DNA of 64,000 nt, taken from NCBI GenBank assembly GCA_949715645.1, contig OX454526.1:31897203-31961202 (forward strand), read 5' to 3'. This document shows positions 35,641 to 45,522 of the stretch, piece after piece (position 1 is the first letter of the stretch; every line of letters starts with the position of its first letter). The notes under the pieces were generated by a model. The model was not told the DNA's origin, made no database searches, and saw nothing but the letters and a program-made list of their open reading frames with translations. This DNA comes from Portevinia maculata (Eukaryota; Arthropoda; Insecta; Diptera; Syrphidae). Position numbers and translations under genes: made by a program.

Positions 35641-36124
35641 GAACTTCAACTGTAAAGAGAATTTGATACAATCTCATATTACCTTCATTTAGGCATTATT
35701 GTGACGAACAACTCTTTGAAGCTCTTGTAAATACAATAGGTGTGTTTAATGAAACTGAGCTGCACAGAAAATTACAGAAAAGATCAGAAGAGTACAGGAT
35801 TTTGTGTTCCATGAGCAAAAATCTTGCCCCAAAATGTTTTACATTCTGTCACTTTGTGTTCCATGACGCTGTCCAGCTCAGTTAAGTACATGATTTTCTG
35901 CACCTTCTTTCGAGAAAGGGCAACTGCGTGAAAGTTGTCAAATTGAAGACGTCAAATGTCACTGAGGTCAGCTGGTTTGTTTCTTTGGCATGAAATTTTG
36001 CATTAGCTATTTTTGCATAAAAATATTCGCATAATTTCACAAAAGTTAAAATGGCAAAAGATACAAATTGATCAGCATCCGGTCAAACATTGACGGTGCA
36101 ATGCTTATTATACATCCATAAGGT

Positions 36125-36365
36125 GTTCTACCTTTTTCTTCCTCTGTAGGCCACCGAATTACTGAATCAGAGGTTGCTCAAAAAGCCAAGCGTACGATAT
36201 TTTATTCGGCATACTGTTCCCAAAGAAAGATTGAACCTATCTGCTATGTCTCTGAAGGAGCACGCTTCATGTCCAGCGAACCACAAGAGGAGTGCTACAT
36301 GTATTTCTGGAGAACATGTTTTATATACGCTGAAACAACTGGAACACTCATCAATGTAACAACAT
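36125..36365 (-). mobile_element. Harbinger/PIF-type transposase fragment
   Basis: Read on the minus strand, a frame gives LLLWFAGHEACSFRDIADRF and NLSLGTVCRIKYRTLGFLSN. This is the helix-turn-helix-like region of Harbinger nuclease proteins (ASFRDIADRFN.S.GT..R), followed after a stop and frameshift by VIRWPTEEEKGRT, the start of the next conserved block. The DDE residues are absent. Upstream, the TLMSVPVVSAYI segment repeats sequence found at 42.46-42.51 kb, so the two loci carry overlapping pieces of the same element. Confidence 0.65.
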
Positions 36366-36423
36366 AAATAGTCGTGCGTAGCGCCGTCCGAAACTAAGCG
36401 AATACAAACAATTTGTATTGTAT

Positions 36424-36688
36424 GCCCATAATAGTGGATTGCTCCGTTTAGTTAAGTTTCGTTCCCCTCTTCTTACTTTCGAAAATAGCGAACCTATTCG
36501 CACTTTACGTCCGTAAAGTTGTCAGTTTTTGTATGGGAAAACACAGGCAGCTGTTTCCGTTCACATACTTTTATTCTGGGTTACTTAAGCAATTGACAGA
36601 TCAGATCGGAAAGGAACGGTTCGTTCAAATATGATCTCATTTGCGTTTTCTGACGAAAATTAGACATTCACATACGCCTATTATGGGC
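36424..36688. mobile_element. 265-bp MITE with TAT duplication
   Basis: Short terminal inverted repeats (GCCCATAATAG against CTATTATGGGC, last 8 bases strongest) are flanked on both sides by TAT. A 3-bp A/T duplication fits Harbinger-type MITEs, and a Harbinger transposase fragment lies only 60 bp away. The terminal repeats are short, so confidence is moderate. Confidence 0.45.
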
Positions 36689-36952
36689 TATTTCAGCATT
36701 TGACTGAGCTGAAGAAAACTAAAAGAAGACTAAACGAACCTTATTCGTCCCTTTACTTTTAACTGTTATAGTTGAGAATACTAACGGTAGCAGGGAAATC
36801 GTCCATGCATTTTCTGCACAAGTCGTTTAAATAAACGCCAAGCCTTGATGTTGTCTCAATGAAGTCGTTACACCAGTGATGTTCAAATCATCGTTCTTTG
36901 TACGTATCAAGGTTGCAAAAGTCGGTAAAATGTTTGTATTGACAACATTGTA

Positions 36953-38628
36953 ACGGATGTTTCGCGGATTCTCCCGATACTATTTGTAATAATTTTGCAA
37001 GCTTTTTTCAATCAGTTTATTCGAAAAATGACTTGATCATTGATGAGAATTTTTTTGATTACATTAATGATTCTCCTAATCCTCTTTTTAATAGTATGAT
37101 ATTTTCTGAAAATGATGTTTTGAAGAATTTAGCTGCTTCGGAGTCCAGCCTTAATCCTGGTCCTGATGGTCTTCCTTCTATTTTCCTTAGAAACTGTGCG
37201 TTTCCTTTACATAAAATCGTATGTCATATTTTTAATTTATCTTTAAAAACTGGAATATTTCCATCTGTTTGGAAAACTTCTTTTATAGTTCCCATTTTCA
37301 AGTCTGGCAGGAGAAATAAAATTGAAAACTATAGAGGTATATGTAAGCAATCTTCTCTTCCGAAATTGTTTGATTCTCTTGTTACAGAGAGATTACATTT
37401 CTATTGTAAATCCCTCATATGCAGTAATCAGCATGGCTTTATAAGAAGGAGGTCAACTGTAACCAATCTATTGTTATTTACTAACTCTGTGATCTCTGAA
37501 ATCAGTAAGGGTAACCAGGTTGATGCGATCTATACAGATTTCAGCAAAGCTTTTGATCGTGTTGACCATAAAATGTTACTTTTTAAGCTTACAAAATTGG
37601 GATTTCCAATTTTCTTTTTAAATTGGCTTTCTTCCTTCCTTACTGATAGATTACAAAATGTAAAGTTTCGTAATAATATTTCGAAAAACTTATCAGTAAC
37701 CTCTGGTGTTCCCCAAGGAAGTCACATTGGGCCTCTACTTTTTATTCTGTTTGTGAATGATATTGTCGATTTTATTCCTGAATGTTCTTTGTTAATGTTT
37801 GCGGATGACTTTAAAATATATTTGCCGGGAAATGATTATCACTCATTTCATCTCCTAAATTCATATCTTCAGAAACTTCATCTGTGGTGCTCTAAAAGCT
37901 ACCTTTCATTAAATGTCTCTAAATGTTCAGTCATAACATTTTCCCGCTGTAAATCACCTGTCATGTATACGTATACTTTTGGTGGCGTAGTCATTCCCCG
38001 TGTTTCTGTAATCAAAGATTTGGGAGTGTTTTTAGACAGTAAGCTATCGTTTAATTACCATGTTGAGTCTATCACAAACAAGGCAAATAGAACATGGGGA
38101 ATGTTAAGTCGCTATGCTTGTGAGTTTTCAAACGTTTATGTTATTAAAACTTTGTATGTAGCTTTTGTTAGATCTGTTTTAGAATATGCGTCTATTGTTT
38201 GGTATCCCTACTATAGAATTCATATTAATAGAATAGAATCAATTCAAAAAAGATTCCTAAGGCTCGCTCTTAGAGGACTCCCTTGGTTCGACTTAAGCAA
38301 CTTACCACCTTATATATCTAGGTTAAAATTGATAAGCTTAGAGTCATTAGAAGTTAGGAGAACGGTGGCAAGAGTTGTCTTTGTTCATAGGACCCTAATA
38401 GGAGAGATTGATTCAACAGACATTCTAAGCCTTCTCAACATAAATGTTCCATCATTTAACCTGCGCTGCACTCGATTTTTTAGAGTAGACCACTCTCGTA
38501 CAAACTACGGTCGTTCGTCTTCGGTCAACGGTTTAATGATATCGTATAACGCTTATGTCAATTTAATCGATTTTAGCTTATCAATTTCCGCCATAAAAAG
38601 AAAATTACTTGATAGTGTTCAGTCATAA
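36953..38628 (+). CDS. LINE reverse transcriptase (5'-truncated ORF2)
   Basis: About 558 open codons. The linker NFASFFQSVYS is followed by LNPGPDGLPSIFL (RT block 0), WKTSFIVPIFKSG and NYRGICKQSSLPKLFDSLV (fingers). Then come DAIYTDFSKAFDRVDH (first catalytic Asp), SGVPQGSHIGPLLFILFVND and the catalytic MFADDFKIYL. The thumb follows (YLSLNVSKCSVITFSR, IKDLGVFLDSKLSF). The C-terminus has YVAFVRSVLEYASIVWYPYY and IQKRFLRLALRG. All three catalytic Asp are intact, and no stop interrupts the frame, so it is young but dead for lack of the endonuclease. FADD and the (TAAA)n tail distinguish it from the YADD elements at 4 and 46 kb. I do not assign a clade firmly. Confidence 0.88.
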
Positions 38629-38725
38629 TCTGTTTGCTCTATGTCTTTTTAATTTGTAATGTATGACCTTACGTCTATGAAAGACTTTGTTCTTTGGTGA
38701 CAAGAAATAAATAAATAAATAAATA
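36953..38725 (+). mobile_element. Non-LTR retrotransposon, 5'-truncated, with long open RT frame
   Basis: The insertion is bounded by AACATTGTA target-site duplications (36944-36952 and 38726-38734). It has a 3' (TAAA)n tail from about 38705. The element lacks the endonuclease and starts in the pre-RT linker (NNFASFFQSVYSKN). A young, cleanly truncated copy. Confidence 0.88.
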
Positions 38726-38739
38726 AACATTGTACCGAC

Positions 38740-39534
38740 CAGGGATGGAAAATGGCATTTATGAATTGTACTTAAAATTGTTCTAAGATTGTACTGAAAT
38801 GGATTGAAAACTCTTTTCTGCTTGAAAATAATATAAAGTGAATTCAAAGTATTATTTATGTATTTTTTTTTTATTTTTAACTCAAAGTATATTTATACAA
38901 TACAAACAAAAATAATTTAGTTTTTACACATCTTCAGTTTATATTTTAGTCTATGAGCTTTTCAAACAGAGATGGCTCAAATGTAATTTTTTGGGAAAAC
39001 TACATTTGTGACGTCTGCTACATATTCGTCTAGTTATCGTAGTTAACATATGCCATGTGTAAATATTCAGATTTCAATTTAACATCTTAACGTCACTGAC
39101 ATTGACAGGCCAATCAATTTTTGACAAGTACTAGACGTAGTTAAAGGTAGGTTATGGTGGAAAGTAATTTCCCTGCAAACTGCGCGTAGTTAAACATAAA
39201 GATTACGTGAGGTAGTTTACCCTGTCATCTCTGGTCTTCAAGCTTAATTCCCTATTTTGCACATTTGTGTTCCAAATATACCAAAATTTTCATCTGACTG
39301 GAACAATGGGTTCAGAGCGGCGGGTTGTACAAAATTTAATACAGTCAACGCTATATGTAAAACAAATAGATGTGTCCGATCATTAATTGATTCGATTTTC
39401 GTCGTTTTTATTTTTTGAAAAATACAGATTCAAAAGATGCAGATTGATAACTTGTATCGAATAAAAGCAAATTGTACTTGAAAAAATTGATTTGTATTGA
39501 ATTCGATACAATTGTATCCTCTTTTCCATCCGTG
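38740..39534. mobile_element. 795-bp non-autonomous hAT element
   Basis: The terminal inverted repeats CAGGGATGGAAAA (38740) and CACGGATGGAAAA (right end, reversed) are flanked by a perfect 8-bp duplication GTACCGAC (38732-38739 and 39535-39542), the hAT signature. No transposase frame is present. The left duplication overlaps the LINE duplication, since it inserted at the edge of the palindrome arm. Confidence 0.88.
38967..39233. mobile_element. Possible second hAT MITE nested in the first
   Basis: CAGAGATGGC at the left and CATCTCTG at the right form short hAT-like inverted ends 267 bp apart. The flanks CTTTTCAA and GTCTTCAA agree at six of eight positions, suggesting a decayed 8-bp duplication. 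Confidence 0.4.
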
Positions 39535-40044
39535 GTACCGACTTTTGCAACCTTGATACGTACATTTTTATCAAATTATATACAATGTGCTCTGTGAATT
39601 AATTCATTTAAATATTTTGAATATAAAAACATAAATGTATTGAAATCAAAAAAGCTGCCATTGTTGAACTGAGCCTATTATCAAAAAGAATTGCACAAAA
39701 CTTTTTCTATTTTTGATCAGTTTTACTAAACGTGCTCAATTGATATACGTTCAGTGTGAGTGTGAGACCGTCCACATTTTCTTTTATTTTTGCGGCAGTT
39801 CTAATGCGAATTAATTCAACAGTCGAAAGATTTTTTTCATTTCAAAATCTACTTCAGAAAAATTACAGAAATCGCCTTTAAGTTGAAACTTGCTTAGCAT
39901 TGATCGATTTTATGAAAAATCAATGCTGCCATAGTTTTAATATAGGCTAAGATATGTTAGCAAGCAATGTTAAAAACGCTCCTTTTCACCCAGACGAGCT
40001 TCTGGAATAGAAGTTATGATACCTTTGAAATACCTTAAGATACC

Positions 40045-40082
40045 TGATCATAGTCCCACCGCCATTAAGGAAGAAGAAGATA
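40045..40082 (+). repeat. LINE 3'-end repeat family, terminal 38 bp
   Basis: CCTGATCATAGTCCCACCGC then CATTAAGGAAGAAGAAG is the extreme 3' end of the family at 8890-9200. Such a stub is a typical product of extreme 5' truncation. Confidence 0.55.
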
Positions 40083-40485
40083 CTTTTGAAATAAATGATT
40101 TATATTTATTATAATTTTGTGATAGTCCCTGCTACGTATAGGTATTTTCGCCGTGTATCAGAAGACAAAGTTAATAAACTGAATGTTGCCGCTTAGACTA
40201 CAAGTTTTTGTTTTATTTTGTGATACACATCTGCATTTCTAATTCATTCGCATTCATAATTCATGGCGCAAACGTAGAGGTTATAACTTAACCACAAAAG
40301 CTCAACCACTTTCCATATGCGAACTTTGTCAAAAGAACGGATGTACTAGATGCCCTTTATCAAACTGCAATTTATTTAAGCTTATGCACAATGCGACAGC
40401 AATCACACTTTGCAAAGCCGCATTAAGATTTTTGAAATCAAAAATATTTCATTTATTGAAAAAATTTTAATGGAGGAGGATGTAT

Positions 40486-41358
40486 CATAAGCCGTGTTTC
40501 TTTGTACGCGGATATAAGCATGGCATTAAAAAACGACCATCGACTGAGTTAAAACTTTGTACAATTGTTGTTTACACTTCCGCGAAAGTTTCTGGCATTG
40601 ACGTATACCATAAATAGAGTTCGAAGTATGGTCCTCGGGTATTGATACTGAGTATTTATTTTTAGTTTTTTACTTATAATTCTCTATTTTTATTTATCTA
40701 AAAAAGTTACAATGGTTTTTAATAAAGTCTACAAGGCATTGCGAAAAAAAACGGTGTCTGCCGACTTGACAATTAATGTTTTACTTATTAAAGAGAGATG
40801 TACTTATTAAATAACTTGGACTTTTAGATAAGTTAAATAGAAAATAATAACAATAGCAATGACTTAATGAAAAGGAATAATTAAATTGAAAAAAAAACCG
40901 TAATTCGTTGAAATGCAATAGCCGTGTTTTTTTGCACGCGGATATAGGGATAATTTGAAATTTGCATGTAAAATACAACAACAACTTATAATATATACGC
41001 TAACTTTAGCGGGGATAGCTATCGCCGCTAAGTCCTTTAGCGGGGATAAACAGTGCTTCCAAAATCCATTTTCTTCGTTTCTGATGAATTGTTGCGATGA
41101 ATTTTTCAGGAAAAGTCAAAGTTTGACATATAATATTTATTATTATATATATTATATTATATATATATTATATTATTAAATATTTTTCAATTTCAGGATT
41201 TTCAATACAAATTTCTTAACTACAACTTACAGCTGTGTCATGGTGCATGTGTCATAGGTGCATGTGTGCTGTCAAGTTTTTTTTGATGAATTCTTAAGCG
41301 GCGGTGGTCGTTTTTTAATGCCATGCCTATATCCGCTTGCAAAGAAACACGGCTTATG
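40486..41358. mobile_element. 873-bp element with about 55-bp inverted repeats
   Basis: The left end CATAAGCCGTGTTTCTTTGT, ACGCGGATATAAGCATGGCA and TTAAAAAACGACC is mirrored at 41303-41358. A third, internal copy of the terminal motif (AGCCGTGTTTTTTTGCACGC) lies at 40920-40945 in direct orientation with the left end, so one copy may have inserted next to or into another. The interior has an AT microsatellite (41130-41180) and no transposase. Confidence 0.75.
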
Positions 41359-41359
41359 T

Positions 41360-42420
41360 TCCGATAATATAACCTAGCTCACACATACGATTGAAGAAGG
41401 TATAGGTTATAATATCTGTTCCTTTAAATCATTTGTGTTGGGTGCAGTTAAAACTTAATGCGTGAATTCGCTGTTTAGGATTTAAGTCAAAGAGAACAGC
41501 TTGTTATGTTAGTCCGTACTGGGCCTTAAACCTAAATTCTTCAACCATTTGTATGTGCGAAGCTATACATATTTTTTGGCAAAAGTGAAATGGATCTACA
41601 ATTCTACGCCGATTCCAAATGACAATTATGAAAAGTACTCTTGGGCAGGGACTTTGGATGTTACTGGGAAGAATTGAGTAACTTCGACCAGCATTTAAAA
41701 CCAATAAGAAGGTCTTGAAAATAAGCGGGTCCTTATATATAAAGCCACACTTAGAAAGTGTCAAAACAGTTGACGAAAAGCGAAGACTTTGGGGATGATT
41801 TGGACGGAACTGAAACTTGTAAATCACCGATAATGGCGGGTCTTTGAACCATATGCCCCCGAAGTGTGACAGAAACGAACGAAAGGGGTTATCAAAACCT
41901 AACTTCGGCTCACACAGTATTACAATTAAAAGTAGATTTGTAAAACGTGTATATTTTGTGTCTGCCGGAGAATAACAGAAAACTGAGCAAGCACTTTGCT
42001 TAGGCAAAGCTCGGAATGAAGCAAATTTATAGTTACACACCACTTTGGTTTATATGTTAAAAACGTTCATATGATTTCTCTAAAAGCGCACCCAGTGTAA
42101 ATTAGCACTCAGTTCAAACTGAAGCAATATAAATTCAAACGTGTACTAAAGTTTGGAAGTACATATGACTTTAATGTTTAATGTATAGTGTACCATAAAC
42201 ACCCAAATAAAAAGGTACAAAAAAAGGACAGACAAGCCAACGGAAATGAATATTTGTAAATGTCACACGTCATCAGCTGTATTATCGGGGATGACCTTAA
42301 AATGACAGTGTTTCGTTCGCTACATCGCTGTCACAGGAAGAAAAGCACGCGTACCTTTGGTACGTGCTATGGAATATACATTTAAAAAAAATCGTTTCTT
42401 CTAAGCTATGTTTTCACACA
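41360..42420. other. Stretch without recognised genes
   Basis: A 179-codon minus-strand frame (41504-42043) is the longest unexplained open frame. It shows no domain I recognise, and I cannot decide between a chance frame and a decayed transposon. Confidence 0.4.
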
Positions 42421-42421
42421 A

Positions 42422-42619
42422 TTACGTCAAACAAAAATGACTCAAGTCACACCATTGTGTCCATAATATACACGCTGAAACAACTGGAACACTCATCAAT
42501 GTAACAACAAATGAAAAAAGAGTGCGGCAATGCTCAGAAGTAACATACAAAATATAATTCAAATTCTTACCACGAAGTCCAAGTGTTTTTCCAAACAGCA
42601 CCAGCACAAACGATGTCAA
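42422..42619 (-). mobile_element. Possible Harbinger-element fragment, 5' part
   Basis: The minus-strand frame ends with TLMSVPVVSACIL, nearly identical to the segment directly upstream of the Harbinger HTH region at 36.33 kb; about 40 bp are shared at 36327-36366 and 42467-42510. It therefore probably represents the upstream part of the same element family. The N-terminal residues MTSFVLVLFGKTLGLRG are otherwise unrecognised. Confidence 0.4.
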
Positions 42620-43660
42620 ACACAGTTACACCGTCACTGCAGACAGCCAAGAAGGACTGTTGCACGGAAAACAACACTATTACAATAAACTTATTTTTTC
42701 AACGACTTAATTGCAGAACTGAAGTACAATTGAATAGTAGACGCCAACAGGTGATGGTTCTCCTTTATATACCCTTATTATGTTAATCAGTCCCGAATAG
42801 AATATCTATTGATAAACTGTTGCTCCTATAGCAACTAGATAGCGAAAACGACTGACTTTATGATTGCAGGACATTCAATGGCCGTGGTAGGGTGGTTTTT
42901 TATTGGGTACCTTTAGTAAATATGTTTAATAAAGACATGATACTAATATATTTGTTTTATATAAGATAAACTCCTCAGAATATAATAGGGTTGATATTGC
43001 ACAATTTTGTTTTATATACATATCGGTTTAATAAATGGCAACTTATATGTGAAGCAATTCAAATTGATTTGCATTTTGATACCAAAAATTAGAGCTAATT
43101 TTCATAATTAAGTTCAAGATTAATTGGAATTATGTATATGTACGGTTTGTAATTATTATGATCACGAATCGGTTTGGCTTAAATGTATCGCATTTTGTAG
43201 GTTTTAAAAGCAGAGTTTTGAAAACAGCCGCTCAGAGAAGGAGACATGCTCAGGAAATCCGTTTCGTTAAAGTTCATCAACAATGCTCAAGGGCTGCTTC
43301 TTGTGGATGACGAACAAATACTACGCAGTGTTGTAAAGGACTTATAAATGAACAATTTTCTCCAAGCGACGTTCCTAACTATGAAGAAGTACCCGGCATT
43401 ACTGTCGAAGAGTAAGGAAAGCGATCCATAAGATGGGATACGTCGGGTCATAATCCTTATCTCCAAACTGATGAGAGCCGGTACATGTCTAACCAGTAGA
43501 GAGAAAAATATCTTCTTCCTCTATACAAAAGGCAAAAAATACTATAAAGTCTTACGAGTGGTAAAAACTGTTGTTCGTTTGTTAAAAACATCAAGAATTC
43601 GGCCTCGTCTTCTATTCAGACACTCATTTATTACGGCAATCAGAAGGCAGCTCGTTAGAT
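42620..43660. other. Stretch without recognised genes
   Basis: AT-rich with no domain-bearing frame. The region 43230-43660 may belong to the 5' part of the LINE that begins at 43.67 kb, but I recognise no motif. Confidence 0.4.
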
Positions 43661-43664
43661 TCGT

Positions 43665-44565
43665 CCAACCTGCTTAGACTTTTCAGCTTCCCTTCTTCCA
43701 AGGTCATGGAAGTGCTGATCAACCGTCAGCTTATGACATATCTATCTTGAATCCGGAAAACTTCTTAACGAATGGCAGAACGGATTTCGCAGCAACATGC
43801 CAACTGGTAATTTGATGACATACTATCTAACCGAAAAGTAGAACCAATCTCTTTACCATGTTGGTGAAAGTAAAATCCGTGTACATATTTAGAATTACCC
43901 AGAAATTACCTTTCAGACAGTTCAATTCAAGTTGTTTTGGACGGCTTCAAGTCTGCATACCAAATGAATGGTGGTGTTCCCCAAGGCTCCGTTTTATGTC
44001 CGACTGTCTTTCTCATTTTTATTAATGATCTTCCGTCTGTTACTTCTAATCTAAATCATTTCTTCGCTGATGACAGTACCCTCAGCTTTTCATATTCATT
44101 TCCAGGTTCACGTCCCTCATCTTCGTCGTGGAACAGGAACGGCAACGCATGTTAAACATTGAATTCCGACCTTGATAGCATACTTAAGTGGGGTACAACC
44201 AATAGAGTAAAATTCAAAGCCTCCAAAACGTAATTCTGTTTTCTGTCACTAAAGCGAAGCCCGAATAGTCTACCACTATCCATGAATGGAACTTGCACCA
44301 CTGAAACCCAAGACTTTCCATTCTCGGTATGTGCGTTAATTATAACCTTCATTGGAATGCCCATATATTTGAAGTCGCCAAGAACGCTGCGAAATGTGTG
44401 GGCTTACTTAGACGTATAGCAGAAATGTGGAATGCTCTTCTATACTGTCTTTCATTCGCATTACAATTTACAAACATTTAAAACCACGTGCATCGGTATC
44501 TCCTCTCTTTACACTTCTGCCCGCGCTGTGTAACTATTTAAAGTATAAGGGTACACAAAAATCCC
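43665..44565 (+). mobile_element. I/Jockey-type LINE RT fragment, degenerate
   Basis: Plus strand, across frameshifts: SSKVMEVLINRQL and NEWQNGFRSNMPTGNLMTYY (fingers), VVLDGFKSAYQMNGGVPQGS and VLCPTVFLIFINDLP (B block), and NHFFADDSTLSF (catalytic FADD intact). The thumb has NSDLDSILKWGTTNRVKFKA and FLSLKRSPNSLP. The C-terminal MWNALLYC and PRCVT remain. Related to the minus-strand fragment at 530-1700. It ends close to a GC-richer segment that starts the next LINE. Confidence 0.78.
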
Positions 44566-44569
44566 TTGG

Positions 44570-45380
44570 CGGACCCAGGAAACCGGACCGGCTGGACAGT
44601 TGCCCGAAACGGGTGCCAGAAACGGCACACCCTTTGGTTTTCTGCGGAAAGAAACTACACCAAACGCAAGCGCTGAGAGCTGCACCTGCACTACCACGGC
44701 GGCGACGGCTGAAAGATACAGATCGGTAGAGGTAACCTGAGCCGTAACCCACCAGCTGATTAAAGAAACAAACGCTGAGTCCACTTGCAATTGCTCGAAC
44801 AGGAATCAACGGAGGATGAACAAGGAATGCTTGCAGCACCAGTAGACAGATTGGCTGTCGCGGGAACAGCTATCTCAAAGAAAAACACGATAAACTTACA
44901 ACCCTCCAAAGCTGCTAATGCTCTCATCACTAAAAAGGTTACCATGTTGGGTTCAAAACCCCACATAACTTCCATACAGGAGCCATGTGTGTAGAAAAAT
45001 CGCATCGATGGCCTTGGAGGCCACGATACTCTGTGACGAGCGGTCCTTATGGCGCACAGTCTTGCTGTGTCGAACCTCCTTTCAGGGACTAAGCTTGGAT
45101 AAATTTGTGGAGAAGCTTTGGTTGCTGCAGCTATTAGCTACGAAGCGAATGGAGATTGAAAGACCTTCGTCTTCACGTCAGCTTATTTCCCCTATGATTC
45201 GGTAGTGTCTCCACCAAGAAAGGCAATTGAACTTAATGGGCCTAGTTATATATTGCGAGGCCAATGCTCAGAATATGTTTCGGAGAAACCGCAAATGCAA
45301 TACGCGAGGTAATTATCTCCTGGACTTCATACTATCGTCGGACCTTACCATTGGGCGCTCAATTTGTGAGTTCCCTAGTA
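44570..45380 (+). mobile_element. R1/LOA-type LINE, 5' part with endonuclease, degenerate
   Basis: The plus strand shows the apurinic-type endonuclease in pieces: SIQEPCV and NRIDGLGGHDTL, SAYFPYDS, then GLVIYCEANAQNM (normally CDANAHH) and NTRGNYLLDFILSSDLTI. It stops where the minus-strand LINE (45381-49697) begins. A similar endonuclease continuation (NNVGSQPTFLTTKRQDVIDL) resumes on the other side at 49.73 kb, so the minus-strand LINE probably split one R1/LOA element or sits between two. Confidence 0.68.
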
Positions 45381-45412
45381 GTTTAAGTTTAAGTTTATTT
45401 ATAACATGGTGC

Positions 45413-45441
45413 GTACAGTAAGATTACATCTTTTATAGTAC
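45413..45441 (-). promoter_or_regulatory. Conserved 3'-UTR hairpin of the LINE family
   Basis: On the minus strand it reads GTACTATAAAAGATGTAATC with TTACTGTAC. The counterparts at 3074-3102 and 5110-5138 have exactly the same length (29 nt) and layout: GTAC at both ends and AAGAT paired with ATCTT inside. Conservation among otherwise diverged 3' UTRs suggests the RT recognition element. The spot at 5110-5138 pairs less well. Confidence 0.6.
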
Positions 45442-45522
45442 TTAGATATTAAGATATAAATATATAATTACAATGGTACAAATAAGGAAGAGAGCAGAAA
45501 AGGGAAAAGGATTGGGATATGA

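Larger units (their letters stand above)
36899..39564. repeat. Short palindrome opened by two later insertions
   Basis: The left arm TGTACGTATCAAGGTTGCAA, continuing AAGTCGGTA (36899-36927), is the exact reverse complement of the right arm at 39536-39564. Removing the LINE (with one 9-bp duplication) and the hAT element (with one 8-bp duplication) brings the arms within about 25 bp. The empty site is thus a palindrome of about 80 bp, probably a small MITE. Confidence 0.85.

Noticed and set aside
35742..35892. Inverted pair AACTGAGCTGCACAG / CTGTCCAGCTCAGTT
   Set aside because: The ends match at 14 of 15 positions, but I could not define a duplication or matching subterminal sequence, so it stays below the reporting level.
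41504..42043. 179-codon minus-strand open frame as a host gene
   Set aside because: No domain, no splice or promoter context, and the opposite strand also has coding-like pieces, so I cannot support a gene call.
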